Assembly (NCBI GenBank): GCA_019359095.1
Contig: JAHHHZ010000020.1
Coordinates: forward strand, 62,001-126,000
Direction: 5' to 3'
Origin: Pleurocapsa minor HA4230-MV1
GTDB taxonomy: Bacteria > Cyanobacteriota > Cyanobacteriia > Cyanobacteriales > Xenococcaceae
DNA: 64,000 nt
Under the pieces are notes generated by a model that was not told the DNA's origin, made no database searches, and saw nothing but the letters and a program-made list of their open reading frames with translations. The translations under genes and the position numbers were made by a program. Positions 63,074 through 64,000 of the stretch are shown here, piece after piece (within the stretch, counting starts at the first letter, position 1; every line of letters starts with the position of its first letter).

Positions 63074-64000
63074 ATGAGAAATCAAATAGAACAAAGATTC
63101 GATTACGTCAAAATTGGTATTGCATCTCCTGAGCGAATTCGCCAGTGGGGAGAAAGAACTTTACCTAATGGTCAGTTGGTAGGAGAAGTGACCAAGCCTG
63201 AAACAATTAACTACCGTACTCTTAAACCAGAAATGGACGGGTTATTTTGTGAGCGGATTTTTGGCCCCGCTAAGGATTGGGAATGCCACTGTGGTAAGTA
63301 TAAGCGGGTGCGTCATCGTGGTATTGTTTGCGAACGTTGTGGTGTCGAAGTGACTGAATCACGGGTGCGTCGTCATCGGATGGGCTATATCAAATTAGCT
63401 GCCCCCGTAACCCACGTTTGGTATCTTAAGGGTATTCCTAGTTACTTGAGCATCCTGTTGGATATGCCTCTGCGAGATGTAGAACAGGTAGTCTACTTCA
63501 ATGCTTATGTCGTTCTCGATCCTGGTAATGCGGGGAATCTGTCTGCTAAACAACTACTAACCGAAGATCAGTGGATTGAAATTGAAGATCAGCTATACAG
63601 TGAAGATTCTGAACTAGTAGGGGTAGAAGTTGGGATTGGTGCAGAAGCGGTACAGCGGCTTTTGGAAGAAGTGGCGCTAGAAGAAGAAGCCGAGAAACTG
63701 CGAGAGCAAATTGCCGATGCCAAAGGACAGAAAAGAGCCAAGCTAATCAAACGTCTGCGGGTAATTGATAACTTTGTCGCCACAGGTTCTCGCCCAGAGT
63801 GGATGGTGCTAAATGCTATTCCTGTAATTCCGCCTGATTTGCGTCCGATGGTGCAGCTAGATGGTGGTCGCTTTGCTACTTCTGACTTGAACGATCTTTA
63901 TCGTCGAGTAATTAACCGTAATAATCGTCTAGCCAGATTGCAAGAGATCCTCGCGCCTGAAATTATTGTCCGTAATGAAAAACGGATGCTGCAAGAAGCA
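63074..64000 (+). CDS. rpoC1: RNA polymerase gamma (beta' N-terminal) subunit, cut by window edge
   Basis: From the ATG at 63074 the frame is open to base 64000 (309 codons, C-terminal part missing). It has the zinc-binding cysteines [20 protein letters not shown], followed by [22 protein letters not shown] and [20 protein letters not shown]. The cyanobacterial polymerase splits beta' into RpoC1 and RpoC2, and this is the first part. It follows rpoB by 115 bases. Confidence 0.97.
   Translation, partial: MRNQIEQRFDYVKIGIASPERIRQWGERTLPNGQLVGEVTKPETINYRTLKPEMDGLFCERIFGPAKDWECHCGKYKRVRHRGIVCERCGVEVTESRVRRHRMGYIKLAAPVTHVWYLKGIPSYLSILLDMPLRDVEQVVYFNAYVVLDPGNAGNLSAKQLLTEDQWIEIEDQLYSEDSELVGVEVGIGAEAVQRLLEEVALEEEAEKLREQIADAKGQKRAKLIKRLRVIDNFVATGSRPEWMVLNAIPVIPPDLRPMVQLDGGRFATSDLNDLYRRVINRNNRLARLQEILAPEIIVRNEKRMLQEA

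Overview
The window comes from a cyanobacterium. The main signs are rpoB followed by a separate rpoC1, a fused panC-cmk gene, several small families known only from cyanobacteria (DUF1815, DUF6761, Asr1405/Asl0597-like), and very many HIP1-type GCGATCGC octamers in an AT-rich background. The frequent palindromic dispersed repeats would suit a large-celled or baeocyte-forming lineage, but I cannot name the genus from sequence alone.

Layout, left to right. 1-3134 (minus strand): a truncated M20 amidohydrolase, a small conserved protein, a 1.1 kb spacer with a dispersed repeat, and a lone succinate dehydrogenase iron-sulfur subunit. 3263-4935 (plus strand): a two-gene unit of a HipA-type kinase core overlapping a protein that looks like HipA N-terminus plus HIRAN. 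4946-12203 (minus): recG, a methyltransferase, an SDR, a coiled-coil protein, tsf and rpsB. 12487-18800: a BlaI/M56 peptidase pair, purM, an RlpA-like protein, panC-cmk, and a Coq4-like gene divergent from a TetR regulator. 19339-21935 (minus): a copper P1B ATPase and its HMA chaperone behind a promoter with MerR-type geometry. 23406-28578: an APH/AAA fusion kinase, a Ca2+-type P-ATPase and a 49-codon small gene. 29232-34933: an ammonium transporter, a histidine phosphatase, and a set of small hydrophilic proteins of stress type (WGxxGxxG, PRC-barrel/DUF2382, DUF2382). 34997-40283 (minus): yidD and a polysaccharide set (Wzc-like kinase, DegT aminotransferase, GT4 glycosyltransferase). 40471-52544: two ABC ATPases without permeases nearby, an OmpR-type regulator, a GrxD/BolA pair, a PLD-like lipoprotein with an EF-hand loop, a [2Fe-2S] protein, a LysR regulator and a rhomboid protease. 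52545-53402: an IS110 transposase remnant among repeats. 53403-64000: rpsD, nickel SOD, an amino-acid-type ABC binding protein, tRNA-Ser(GCU), hisD, then rpsT, tatD-like, rpoB and a truncated rpoC1.

Most of the window is chromosomal housekeeping. The accessory signals are the HipA-kinase/HIRAN pair, a ~130 bp triple-hairpin MITE-like family present twice in opposite orientations with 9-bp target duplications, a second MITE-like element with a TTA duplication, the metal-type promoter of the copper genes, and several small genes or gene remnants under 50 codons.
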